NCBI GenBank assembly: GCA_963775245.1
Contig: CAVZID010000040.1
Coordinates: forward strand, 372,001 to 436,000
From: CAVSWT01 sp963775245
GTDB lineage: Bacteria; Bacteroidota; Ignavibacteria; Ignavibacteriales; Ignavibacteriaceae
Reading direction: 5' to 3'
DNA: 64,000 bases
Shown here: positions 51,538-61,052 of the stretch, piece after piece
Layout: each line of letters begins with the position of its first letter
Position numbering within the stretch: position 1 is the first letter of the stretch
Notes under the pieces: generated by a model
What the model saw: the letters and a program-made list of their open reading frames with translations, nothing else
Databases searched by the model: none
What the model was told of the DNA's origin: nothing
Position numbers and translations under genes: made by a program

Positions 51538-54500
51538 TTAGAATATATTTTTTTTAATTAATTCTTTTTCAACAGAACGGAAAACAAACTTGTTAAGAAA
51601 ATATTTATAGCTGTACATTTCAAATTGGTCATGGTAAATAAGATTTTGTGAAGCTAAATAATTTAATATCTCACGGCTTTTCTCAACCGGCATGTTATAA
51701 ATTCTCGAATGTTCCTTAGCAGTAATCCATCCGTGAATTAAAATAGTTGATAATGTTAAAAGATAAACCGGGTCAATGTTGTTGAGAATACCTAATACTA
51801 ATTTTCTAGGCGGCTTAATTGTAATTAAATTTCCTTTAACAGTATCAATTGACTGCAGCCAGTAGTACATTGCAGAAATTATATTTCCTTCGGAATATTC
51901 TTCAAGTCTTTTGAAAAATTCGTTTGAAAGTTTTTCCTGTTCTTCTTTCTCAGATTTAGCTTTAAATATTTTATTACTGAACTGCCGCATTTCAGAGGGT
52001 AAAAATTTTAATCCATAACCTGTTGCGCCATGCCTGCTTAATATAATTGATTTGATATCTTTTTTATGGAGGTCTTCGGTTACGATTTTATATCTAAAAG
52101 CTGATTCCATTTCAAAATTAGATTTTAAGAAGCTCCAGGAATGTTTTCCAATTGAGCATAGCCAAAATACATTCCTATTCGTCATCGAAACAAGATAGAT
52201 GAAATTCTTTAAAGCTGAAAATCCGTTTACCTGGTTAATGAAAAGTTTGTTAATATTTTCTAGAACAATAATCTTCTTCCTGGATTTATCATTGAAATAA
52301 ACAAGTAATTCTTCAAAGGAAACTGTTCTATTATAACCCAATAGGTTAGAAAAGACTTGCAGTAATTCTTCTTTGTTATAGATAGTATTTTTAAACTGGT
52401 ATTGGATTACATCTTTATCTTTTAAAGAAATTGTTATTATAGTATTTATAAAACTTTTTTTCCCGCTCCCGGGTTCTCCTATTATTATCACAGAAGATGA
52501 TTTATTATGGTAAAAATCATTTAGCGCTATGCTTACTTTGTTTGTTAATTCTTCTTTCCCAATAAAAAAATCATTACTCTCCAGAGGAGTGCCGTCAAAT
52601 AATTTCCTATAAATGAATGGGAGGTTCTGAAGCTTCTCTTGATTCAAATATGCATCTTCGGTTTGATAATCTGTTTCTGTTGCTTTTATTAATTTCAAAT
52701 TAACAAGAGTAGAATTGATAACAGATTTGAAGTAAAAGTCATAGTCTCTTTTTATAATTGATAAATATTTTTTTAATTTATCCTTTATTTTATTTTGCTG
52801 TATACCAACAGATTTTATAAGTTTCTGTTTTGTTGCTTCTTTCCCAACATACAGATTTACATGCCGGAGTGAGCTGTCAATTATAAGTTCGTTTATTTGA
52901 TTGATGCTTATATTAACCTTCTCCACTATTTTTTGATTTACGTTTTGTTCAAGCCTATCGATTTGCTGATTTAATTGAGCTAATCTTTCTTGCAGTTTAT
53001 CTGAAAGTGAATTTGCCAGGTCTACGGCAATTTCAAAACCGGTTTCATCATTATTTTCAAGTTCTTTAACGGCAGTGTTTATATGAAAGTTTACGATAGT
53101 AGGGAAGTTATTCAACTCCGATAACGTTATGTTGAGATGGTTAATTAGAAGTTCATTTATTTCTCCAATTTCCCTTGGGAGTTTCTTCTCTAAAAATGAA
53201 TGAGCAATTTCTTTTAATGGTACGGTACGTAAATCCTTAAATTCAGGCAGCCTTTCTTTTATATGTATATCGGATTCTTCAAGCATTAATAATTTTTCTG
53301 GAAGCTGCTGCGAGACTTTTGAAAAATCAATAATCAAATTTTCAATCAACATGTTCATTCTTTTACTTCTGAATATTTCATCAAGTGAATGGCTATGCTT
53401 ATTTATTGTGTCTAAAAAAACTGAATTCCTAGTTGATTCAAGATAATCTTTCAGTTTTGCAATATCATTATTATTTGATTCGCTAATTATTTTTTTGAAT
53501 ACGTTTATATTTTTATTCAACTCGTTACTTACAGAACGTAAGCTGAAATTAATTTCATCAGAAATATTGATCAGCGATTTATTTACTAACTGGTTTAACT
53601 GAACCTTAATCTTATTTGTAAAAGCTTCCTTCTGGAATAATCCTAAAAATCCCACATAGTAGTTAACCCAAAAACGGATAGTTTGAAGCGCATTTTCTTT
53701 TTGAATTTCGCTCTCGTTAAAAACTTTTGAGAATCTGAAATATCTTTTGTTGTATCTAAATGTGCCGGCAATTTTTAACGTTGATATTAGCTTGTTAAAT
53801 GGATTTGCAAGAGCATATTTAAGTCTGGTGCTTATTTCGGATGTTGTTTCATTAATTTCTGTTTGGTAAATATTCATTTCATTTACAAACTGGTTGTGCA
53901 GTTCGTCAAATTTGGCAATAATTAAAGTTGATAAAGCGAGGTTATCTTTTTCTGAAATTGCTAAAGCTGAAAGCTCATCAAAATATTTTATAAGATCGGT
54001 ATATAATGCTCTTATCTTTCTTAAAGTGGTTAGCCGCTCATTCCCAACTAAGTTGACTGTTTCTAATATTTCGCCTGATGATTCTCCAACTAAATAATAC
54101 CTTGTTAAATTTTTATAATTAATTTCTCTTTGAGGAATATATTTTTTATTAAGAAGTTTGTTGAACCCTGTTGAAAGTCTGGTTGAAAATTTTTTAAACC
54201 TTGCTTTTAAATTGTCATTGTCATCTTTCTCATAAAACTCCGATTCAAGATTTACTGATAATTTTGATTGCAGCCCATCTGTTAAATCTACTAACGAAAT
54301 AAAAAGTTCTTTAATCAATGGTTCTAATGTAACTATATTTTTTTCGGCTGTTTTTCTCTCATCACATAATTGGATTATCCAGTCTGAAAGACTTTTTTTA
54401 GTGGTTAGAATTTCTTCTTTTATTTGTGCTGAAGTTATATCTGATTTTATCAAGATTCCTTTTAGCCTGATATATTCATCAGTATATTTTTCAGTAAAAC

Positions 54501-56061
54501 TGATTACTAGTTCAAGTGACTCTTCACTTCTGAAATAAATAAATTTCTTATCGAAGTCTTTTAGGATTGGATAAATCTTAAATAATATTCCGAATAAAGA
54601 TCTATTTAATTCTTCACTGGCAAAATTAGGCTCAGCAAATTTTGTTTTTATCTCTGCTATTTTCTTCTTGGCAGAAATCTTATCCTGAATATCTTTAGAA
54701 ATTACCTTTTGTTCTTCTTCCGGAATTTCTTCTTTTTTAGAAACCTCAGATAATTTTTTATCCTGGTTTATTCCAATCTTAAGAAGGATTGGGCCTAGGA
54801 ATAAATTTAATGCAACAACTGTTGTTATTAAATCTTTAAACTGAGAGCCAAGTCCAGGCAGAGTTTGTACAATAACAATTGAAAGGCCAAGCATTAATCC
54901 GCCGATTGGGAGAAATCCCATCCAGGCATTTTTTTGAATTGATAAATTTTCTTTTGAAATCTTCGCCGCTAGATTAATGGAAAAGTAAAGCGCAATACCA
55001 CGGATTATAAAAATCGCTAATCCAATCAGAATCATATTCTGAATTGAAATAAAATTAATTGATGCACCAATAACCGTAAAAAAAGTTATGAATATTGGAA
55101 GGGAAAGCTTTTGAAGTGAAGGATGAAAATCTTCACCAAATTTGGAAAAGTTTTGAACAACAAATCCGGCAGAAACAAATACAACTAAAGTCTCAAGATG
55201 GAAGTTAGTTGAAAGCTCGCTTCCAAAAACAACTAAAGCCAAAATAAAAAGAAGCAGCTCTTTATGAATATATTTTAGATATAAAATTGTAAGCCCGCCT
55301 AATGCGGCGCCAAAGATGATGGAAAATAAAAGTTCTTTTCCTAAATCAAGAAAAATATTTCCTTCAATCTTACTTTGCGGGAAAATCAGTGCTGTAGAAA
55401 TTGTAAGAACCAATGCCAATAAAATAATAACCAAAACATCTTTGACAATTGCAGTACTTAAAATCAAATCAATAAATCTTCCTTTAGCATTGGTTTCACT
55501 TTGAACAACTAAAATTAATTCGATAGAAGTACCGAGTGCCACTACAGATAATATCAACCCAACCGCTAAAACAAAAGATGAATTTGCTTGCGAAAGAAAT
55601 GGTATAAACGGTGCAAGTGCAAATACTGACGCAGTAACTAAAATGAAAATTAAAATTGTTTTAAAAAGAAGTATAAATGATATTGGTTTTAATAATTCTT
55701 TTATGCCGCTAATCTTTAATTCCATTCCCGCAGTTAAAGCTATAATACTTAAAGTTACACTAACGACAAGGCTTAATTGTTTAATAACATCCTGGCTTAA
55801 AACTTCAAGCAGATGAAAGCCTAATAAAGCAGCGGAATAAGGCCCGAATATAATTCCTATTAATAAATAACCAATTACTTTAGGAAGTTTAATTAATGCT
55901 AAAATTTCTCCGAGTGTAAAAGAGGCGAGTATTAAAAATCCTAATACAACTAAAGTTTTAGCATTAACAACTGCAGTAGACTCTACTTGTATGAATTGTA
56001 TAAAGATAAATACAGCAAACAGTAGAATTATTATGGAGAGTTTTCTCAATACCGCTATCAT
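51538..56061 (-). CDS. CPA2-type cation/proton antiporter fused to a helical region, P-loop NTPase and winged-helix-like tail
   Basis: The protein has 1507 residues. Residues 1-435 are a membrane domain of about 12-13 helices, similar to CPA2 (Kef/NhaS-like) exchangers: LPKVIGYLLIGIIFGPYSAA, LSLIALTAGMEL-like, IVKDVLVIILLALVLTI (with the candidate ion-coupling Asp), FLPIGGLMLGLSIVIVQ. Residues 440-1150 are almost all charged alpha helix, probably cytoplasmic and in part coiled coil. Residues about 1165-1340 are a P-loop NTPase with Walker A GEPGSGKKS (Gly1195, Lys1201) and a Walker B-like KKIIVLENINKL (Glu about 1264). Residues about 1400-1490 resemble a winged helix (LIHGWITAKEHSRIYNMPVE, ILNYLASQNLIYHDQ). 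I know of no characterised protein with this order. The gene overlaps a second antiporter-like gene by 4 bp and precedes an MscS gene, suggesting ATP-dependent control of ion flux. Confidence 0.85.
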   Translation of the reverse strand: MIAVLRKLSIIILLFAVFIFIQFIQVESTAVVNAKTLVVLGFLILASFTLGEILALIKLPKVIGYLLIGIIFGPYSAALLGFHLLEVLSQDVIKQLSLVVSVTLSIIALTAGMELKISGIKELLKPISFILLFKTILIFILVTASVFALAPFIPFLSQANSSFVLAVGLILSVVALGTSIELILVVQSETNAKGRFIDLILSTAIVKDVLVIILLALVLTISTALIFPQSKIEGNIFLDLGKELLFSIIFGAALGGLTILYLKYIHKELLLFILALVVFGSELSTNFHLETLVVFVSAGFVVQNFSKFGEDFHPSLQKLSLPIFITFFTVIGASINFISIQNMILIGLAIFIIRGIALYFSINLAAKISKENLSIQKNAWMGFLPIGGLMLGLSIVIVQTLPGLGSQFKDLITTVVALNLFLGPILLKIGINQDKKLSEVSKKEEIPEEEQKVISKDIQDKISAKKKIAEIKTKFAEPNFASEELNRSLFGILFKIYPILKDFDKKFIYFRSEESLELVISFTEKYTDEYIRLKGILIKSDITSAQIKEEILTTKKSLSDWIIQLCDERKTAEKNIVTLEPLIKELFISLVDLTDGLQSKLSVNLESEFYEKDDNDNLKARFKKFSTRLSTGFNKLLNKKYIPQREINYKNLTRYYLVGESSGEILETVNLVGNERLTTLRKIRALYTDLIKYFDELSALAISEKDNLALSTLIIAKFDELHNQFVNEMNIYQTEINETTSEISTRLKYALANPFNKLISTLKIAGTFRYNKRYFRFSKVFNESEIQKENALQTIRFWVNYYVGFLGLFQKEAFTNKIKVQLNQLVNKSLINISDEINFSLRSVSNELNKNINVFKKIISESNNNDIAKLKDYLESTRNSVFLDTINKHSHSLDEIFRSKRMNMLIENLIIDFSKVSQQLPEKLLMLEESDIHIKERLPEFKDLRTVPLKEIAHSFLEKKLPREIGEINELLINHLNITLSELNNFPTIVNFHINTAVKELENNDETGFEIAVDLANSLSDKLQERLAQLNQQIDRLEQNVNQKIVEKVNISINQINELIIDSSLRHVNLYVGKEATKQKLIKSVGIQQNKIKDKLKKYLSIIKRDYDFYFKSVINSTLVNLKLIKATETDYQTEDAYLNQEKLQNLPFIYRKLFDGTPLESNDFFIGKEELTNKVSIALNDFYHNKSSSVIIIGEPGSGKKSFINTIITISLKDKDVIQYQFKNTIYNKEELLQVFSNLLGYNRTVSFEELLVYFNDKSRKKIIVLENINKLFINQVNGFSALKNFIYLVSMTNRNVFWLCSIGKHSWSFLKSNFEMESAFRYKIVTEDLHKKDIKSIILSRHGATGYGLKFLPSEMRQFSNKIFKAKSEKEEQEKLSNEFFKRLEEYSEGNIISAMYYWLQSIDTVKGNLITIKPPRKLVLGILNNIDPVYLLTLSTILIHGWITAKEHSRIYNMPVEKSREILNYLASQNLIYHDQFEMYSYKYFLNKFVFRSVEKELIKKNIF

Positions 56062-57302
56062 TTTTTCTCTCCAGTTATTTCACCTACATCAATTAAATAA
56101 TTCTTCGTGGTAGAAAATCCAATTATTGAATAGAAAATCAATGATGATAGAACGCAGCTTATAACTATTGGAGTAAATTGATTTTGATAAACATTTATAT
56201 AATCAATAATCATTGCAGCAACAATTATATCCGATGAAAATAATCCTCGCCCAATTTCAAAATGAAGCTTATCCTGGTCAAAAGAAGATTTGTAAGCTAA
56301 GTAGCCGGCAATTTTTTTGGTATAAAATCTTAATATTATAAAACTTAAAACAGCAGCAACAAAAACCCATTGAGTAGCCGGAAGCCAGTAGAAGCCAGCC
56401 ATTATTACAATTAAAATTCCAAATGGCCTAAGCAGGCGGTTTAAAGATGCATCAATTTTATCGCTTATTTTGGAAAGATTAGTTAAGATTACTCCAAGAA
56501 TAAAATTCATATACAAGGGAGAAAAATTTAAAAAGTATGCAACACCGCTTGTGAATATCGCAATGCCTAAAACCGCAACAAATAATTTATTTTCATCTTG
56601 TTCTCGTCCGATAAAAATAAAAAATAAAATTCCAATTATTACCGCAAGTAAAATGCTTATAACAATCCATTCAGTTGGAGTGAGCTTAATTTTATCGCTT
56701 GCTCCTAAATGTATAACGCTGAACAAAATTCCATAAATCAAAATATTGAAATTAACATTTAGCACAGAAACGTTGTTTAATGCGGCCGAAACTTTTCCAT
56801 TAATATTGTATCGATTGATAACAGCTTCTATAATAAAATGGGATGTAACTCCCCCCATTACACTTAACGCATAAGAAGCCGCAATTATATCGAGTAGATT
56901 TTTACCATTAAAGAATGTGTAATACAAAATTCCAAAAGAAGCCCCGCCAATAATTATTATGCTGAAAGACAGGTCAGCAAAGGTTAATCGAAAATGTTCC
57001 GGTTCTATTTTCGATAAATCTTTTAGTTTGAATTTTAATCCGTAAGCTAATCCAACAAATCCTATCGCAGCAGAAATGCCCGGACTTAGCTGAAGTAAAA
57101 TATCATGTGTGACAATATCAGGATAATTTAACTGGAAGGTTTTTGTAACCCAATTTGAAAACGCAGGGCCAATTAATATTCCTAAGAAAATATATTCAAT
57201 ACCGGAAGGAACATAAAACCGGCTCTGGATTTTATTGAATACAAGGTTAGTGCTGACGTAGCCTAAAATTAAAATAATAAGAAAAACTATTAAGGGAGTC
57301 AT
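56058..57302 (-). CDS. CPA-type cation/proton antiporter-like membrane protein
   Basis: This 414-residue protein has about 12 hydrophobic helices and no soluble domain. Antiporter-like features are VPSGIEYIFLGILIGPAFSN near the start, LGVILTNLSKISDKID and FGILIVIMAGFYWLPATQ. The match to Na+/H+ exchangers is weaker than for the 1507-residue partner, and the ion-binding acidic pair is not obvious: the central helices carry Asn and Ser (NNVSVLNVNFNILIYGILF) where an Asp is usual. It may be a non-transporting partner subunit or a divergent exchanger. It is the first gene of the run and overlaps the fusion gene by 4 bp, so the two proteins are probably made in equal amounts and may form a complex. 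Confidence 0.78.
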   Translation of the reverse strand: MTPLIVFLIILILGYVSTNLVFNKIQSRFYVPSGIEYIFLGILIGPAFSNWVTKTFQLNYPDIVTHDILLQLSPGISAAIGFVGLAYGLKFKLKDLSKIEPEHFRLTFADLSFSIIIIGGASFGILYYTFFNGKNLLDIIAASYALSVMGGVTSHFIIEAVINRYNINGKVSAALNNVSVLNVNFNILIYGILFSVIHLGASDKIKLTPTEWIVISILLAVIIGILFFIFIGREQDENKLFVAVLGIAIFTSGVAYFLNFSPLYMNFILGVILTNLSKISDKIDASLNRLLRPFGILIVIMAGFYWLPATQWVFVAAVLSFIILRFYTKKIAGYLAYKSSFDQDKLHFEIGRGLFSSDIIVAAMIIDYINVYQNQFTPIVISCVLSSLIFYSIIGFSTTKNYLIDVGEITGEKK

Positions 57303-57793
57303 TTAGTGTTTATTTGTATCAAGAAAAAAACAAATTAAACTTCGTAAAAGAGGGATAATAATTCGCATTCATAGTTACTCAAAATATTGTTGCATTAATT
57401 TAATCAAAAAATAATGTAAACAGAACATCTCATACATAGATAAAATAATTTATGCATCTAAAGCCCATTCCCTTTAATAACAATTTGTACCTGTTGGATA
57501 AATCCAACTGCAATAAATAAAGATAATTACATTAACAGTATTGCAGTGCGTTTTTCTCATAGGGATGGCTATGCCAAGTGAACTGAAAAAAATAAAGTAA
57601 AAGAAAACATGCTTTAGCCACATTTAACAATTGAAAGTTGACACGAAAATAAATTCTAACAAATTATTCCCTTTTTGATTGATGGATTATATCATATTGT
57701 TTTTTATTATAATTGCATTTCGATTTTCTAAAGATTATTCCCTTCAATTAGATTTATTTTATCTGCTTCTTTGGTTTTTATTAAGAGGTAATT
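57303..57793. other. Divergent intergenic region, 491 bp
   Basis: It separates the antiporter gene (minus) from the alpha-amylase gene (plus) and should hold promoters for both. Seen here are a small hairpin (GTTGGA-TAAA-TCCAAC at 57493-57508) and the ribosome binding site AAGAGGT just before ATG 57794. Short frames of 11-22 codons are present but have no support. Confidence 0.45.
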
Positions 57794-59746
57794 ATGCAAG
57801 TAAGATTTTATTTTATTTTTATCTTTTTCCTCATTTTGGTTCCCGCCGGTAAAATTTATTCGCAAGACTTTATGCTTCAAGGTTGGTATTGGGATTATCC
57901 CAAAACTGTAGATGGAAATAATTGGGCTGATACATTAAAATCTGAAGCAAAGGAATTAGCAAATGCCGGTTTCACTTATGTTTGGCTTCCGCCATTTGAA
58001 AGAACAAGTTCCGGAAATAAAAGCAATGGTTATGATCCAAAAGATTTATTTGACCTTGGAGAATTCGGCTTAGGGCCAACACAATTCGGAACAAGAAAAG
58101 ATGTGGATAGCTTGATTGCGACTTTTAATAGATTTGGAATTAAAGCTGTTGCAGATGTAGTTTACAATCATAGAGATGGCGGATTGCCTGAAGATAATCC
58201 TTCGGTTGAAGGTTGGATTGAAAATTATAATTCTGATAAACTAAATAACGGTGATGGTGTCTATCCTTCAGATAGAGTTAGATTTATTTTACCTATTGGC
58301 GGAAGCACTGGTAGAGGCAGCGGAACATATTATTTTAAAATTCGCTCAGCTTCTCTCAACCCAATTTTTTTTGATAAAGTTTATAAGTTCTATTCCTGGA
58401 CAAATAAAATAGGTTGGCAACGTTTAAAAGATACTACTGAAACTGAACCTAATGGCGGAATAGATTGCGGTCAGCCGGATAATAAAGTTATTCTTGGAAG
58501 GAACTACTATTCGAAAGTGGATAAAGGAGGATGCGGAATTGATGAATTCGCACTAAACATTAAATCAACTGATTATAATTCATTAGGGGATACAATATAT
58601 GTAACATTAGCCGACACTGGCGGGCAATATGCTGACCAATACATTTATGGTTTGTGGTATGGAGATGGAACTTCCGGTTCGGATATTCAAAACAAAATTG
58701 AATACCAGACTTATACTAATTTTAAACATCTACCCAGCAAAAGGGGAGGGATGGATTGGTATAACTTTAAACCGAATGGAAGTCCAACGCATTTATCCGG
58801 AGATTTGGATGCTATGTATTTTTATTACGATTATGATCAGAATGTTAAAAGTACAAAAGATACTTTGTTTGCATGGACTAAATGGCTTTGGAAAGATGTA
58901 GGAGTTAGAGGTTTTAGAATGGATGCTGTAAAGCATTTTCCGGCATCTTTTGTAAGTGAACTTTTAAATTATCTTCATAGAAAAAAGATTACCCCGGGTT
59001 TAGTTGTGGGAGAATATTTTGATTCAAATCCGTTTGTACTTATAAACTGGATTAATGATGTAAAAGCAGATATGAACAAAATTACTTTAGCCTCAATTCA
59101 TCCAAGAATTTTTGATTTTGCACTTCGAGATGCTTTGAAGAATGCTTCAGATTCTTTCGGTTATGATGTTAGAAACATTTTTACTGAAAGTATTGCAGAT
59201 AATGGTGGAAGTGGTTTTAATGTTGTCACTTTTGTGAATAATCATGACTTTAGAGATAAGGGGCAGCCAATAGAACATGATCCCATTTTGGCTTACGCTT
59301 ATATACTTACAAATAATCAATTGGGAATTCCTACCGTTTATTATCCTGATTATTTTTCTTCAGGATTAAAAAGTAAAATTGATTCATTAATATTAATTCA
59401 TAAACAATTTATTTATGGTGCTTCATCAAGAGTTTATTTAAGTAGGCTCAACACACCATATTTTCAAAATATTATTTCCGGTTTTGGATCTACAACTCTA
59501 ATATATCAATTAATGGGAGTACCGGATAATAGTGATGTAATTGTTGCAATAAATTATGCGGCAGAAACTTTAAAGATAGACCAGGAAATAAATATGAGTA
59601 ATGTGCAAGAAGGTGATACATTTACTGATGTAATTGGCAATTCAGAATTCCCTTATGCAATTGTAAAGAATAATAAGATTTATATTGAATTGCCGGCAAG
59701 AAGTTATTCTGTTTGGGTGAAGGATGAAGTTCCAAGGAGTGAATGA
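57794..59746 (+). CDS. Secreted alpha-amylase (GH13)
   Basis: The protein has 650 residues with a signal peptide (1-23, KIYSQ). The (beta/alpha)8 barrel starts FMLQGWYWDYPKTVDGNNWA and includes FTYVWLPPFERTSSGNKSNG and GIKAVADVVYNHR. The catalytic residues are Asp377 (GFRMDAVKHF), Glu407 (VVGEYFD) and Asp485 (FVNNHDF). Between about 145 and 310 it carries a larger insertion than typical bacterial enzymes, rich in beta structure and containing three Cys residues. The C-terminal beta domain ends SVWVKDEV. There is no sorting domain, unlike the galactanase at 16969, so it should stay periplasmic or be exported another way. It hydrolyses alpha-1,4-glucan; an AAGAGGT site precedes the start. Confidence 0.92.
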   Translation: MQVRFYFIFIFFLILVPAGKIYSQDFMLQGWYWDYPKTVDGNNWADTLKSEAKELANAGFTYVWLPPFERTSSGNKSNGYDPKDLFDLGEFGLGPTQFGTRKDVDSLIATFNRFGIKAVADVVYNHRDGGLPEDNPSVEGWIENYNSDKLNNGDGVYPSDRVRFILPIGGSTGRGSGTYYFKIRSASLNPIFFDKVYKFYSWTNKIGWQRLKDTTETEPNGGIDCGQPDNKVILGRNYYSKVDKGGCGIDEFALNIKSTDYNSLGDTIYVTLADTGGQYADQYIYGLWYGDGTSGSDIQNKIEYQTYTNFKHLPSKRGGMDWYNFKPNGSPTHLSGDLDAMYFYYDYDQNVKSTKDTLFAWTKWLWKDVGVRGFRMDAVKHFPASFVSELLNYLHRKKITPGLVVGEYFDSNPFVLINWINDVKADMNKITLASIHPRIFDFALRDALKNASDSFGYDVRNIFTESIADNGGSGFNVVTFVNNHDFRDKGQPIEHDPILAYAYILTNNQLGIPTVYYPDYFSSGLKSKIDSLILIHKQFIYGASSRVYLSRLNTPYFQNIISGFGSTTLIYQLMGVPDNSDVIVAINYAAETLKIDQEINMSNVQEGDTFTDVIGNSEFPYAIVKNNKIYIELPARSYSVWVKDEVPRSE

Positions 59747-59786
59747 GTAGCAAAGTCAAAAGTCAAACATCAAAATTCAAAAGCCG

Positions 59787-59824
59787 CTTTGTGTTACTTT
59801 GTGATTCCTTAGTGCGCCTTTGTG
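59787..59824 (+). repeat. Four CTTTGTG-like units in helical phase
   Basis: CTTTGTG, CTTTGTG, CTTAGTG and CTTTGTG start at 59787, 59797, 59808 and 59818, spaced 10, 11 and 10 bp, which is one DNA turn. They lie between convergent genes ending at 59746 and 59901. I recall CTTTGTG/CTTAGTG strings between genes of many environmental bacteria, so this may be a copy of a widespread dispersed repeat. Confidence 0.5.
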
Positions 59825-59900
59825 TAATATCTTTTCATTACACAATGCTAAACTAATTTGGTCACGAAGTTTCTCAATGAATCGTAACTAAAAAAAATAT

Positions 59901-61052
59901 TTAATGCCATTTGAAGGATTTCAAACCAATTGCAAAAAAGATAACTCCCATCGAAACTAAAACAAAAAAGGGAAGAGCGATTTCTACAAAGCCTGCACCT
60001 TCAATAAAAATGCTTCTCACTCCATCAGCAAGCAAGGTTAGCGGAAGAATTTTTATAAATCCAATTGCCCAGCCAGGAAAATTATGATAACTGAAGAATA
60101 TTCCTGAAAGCACGAACATAGGCGTAGTCACGGCACTAATTAAACCATTCCCAATTTCCGGATTTGCCGTTCGTGATGCAATTAAAATGGACAGGCCTGC
60201 AAAGCCTATATTTCCGGCGATAAACATTAATATAAGCGCCGATATGCTTCCTTGAATAGTAATTCCAAAAACTAAATATGAGAAAAGAAATAATAGTGAA
60301 CCTTCAATTAGATTCATAATTGTTCGTACAGAGATTAATGAAATTAGGAAATAAGATTTTCTCATCGGAGTGGCAATCATTCTTCTTAAAAGTTTTTTTG
60401 ACCTTGTTTCAATAATTCCGTAGCCGAGTCCCCAAACTGATGACATTAATATTCCCATTGCAATTATTCCTGGAATCAAAAAATCAATATAACGCGTTCC
60501 TTGCAAAGTAAGCGGTTCAACAGTTTCACTATTATTTTCGTCAACCGGTTTTTCATCCGGCGTCTGCTGAATAATTTTTGAAAGGCTAAGATAAGTTAAA
60601 TGCGCATCGGGGTTGACCGGATCAAAATGATATTTTATATCACTGACGGTTTCTTCAATAATCAAACTTATTTCACCGCGTTTCAATTGCACTATCGCAT
60701 CTTTCCAATTATCTCTATGAAAATTATAAACTGAATTACCTAATTTTTCATCTTTAATTGTTAGCTGGTAAATTAATTTATTTTCTTTATCGTTTTTTAT
60801 TTTTTTTGTTTTGTTCTGTAAAAAAGATTCGAATTTATTATTAGTGCTTTGTTGATTAGCTTTTTGATTTTGTACTACAGTAATATTATGCACAGCTTCT
60901 TTCTTTTGAGTAAATGCTAATCCAAGTCCAAGCGCCATCAGAATAGGAAAGACAATGCCCCAAAACAAAACTGCAGGCTCGCGCATTAGAATTTTTGCGT
61001 GAACAATAAACAAAGTAAATAATTGCTGTTTCTTAAAAATGTTACTCATCAA
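59901..61052 (-). CDS. ABC-2 type exporter permease
   Basis: This 383-residue protein has one N-terminal membrane helix (about 28-48, FWGIVFPILMALGLGLAF), a periplasmic domain of about 130 residues, then five membrane helices (about 190-380). The layout matches ABC-2 permeases of the YhhJ/DrrB kind: RYIDFLIPGIIAMGILMSSV, TRSKKLLRRMIATPMRKSYF, and PLTLLADGVRSIFIEG near the end. It should form the membrane channel of an exporter for a lipid, drug or polymer. It overlaps the ATPase gene by 11 bp. There is no membrane fusion gene nearby. Confidence 0.88.
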   Translation of the reverse strand: MMSNIFKKQQLFTLFIVHAKILMREPAVLFWGIVFPILMALGLGLAFTQKKEAVHNITVVQNQKANQQSTNNKFESFLQNKTKKIKNDKENKLIYQLTIKDEKLGNSVYNFHRDNWKDAIVQLKRGEISLIIEETVSDIKYHFDPVNPDAHLTYLSLSKIIQQTPDEKPVDENNSETVEPLTLQGTRYIDFLIPGIIAMGILMSSVWGLGYGIIETRSKKLLRRMIATPMRKSYFLISLISVRTIMNLIEGSLLFLFSYLVFGITIQGSISALILMFIAGNIGFAGLSILIASRTANPEIGNGLISAVTTPMFVLSGIFFSYHNFPGWAIGFIKILPLTLLADGVRSIFIEGAGFVEIALPFFVLVSMGVIFFAIGLKSFKWH

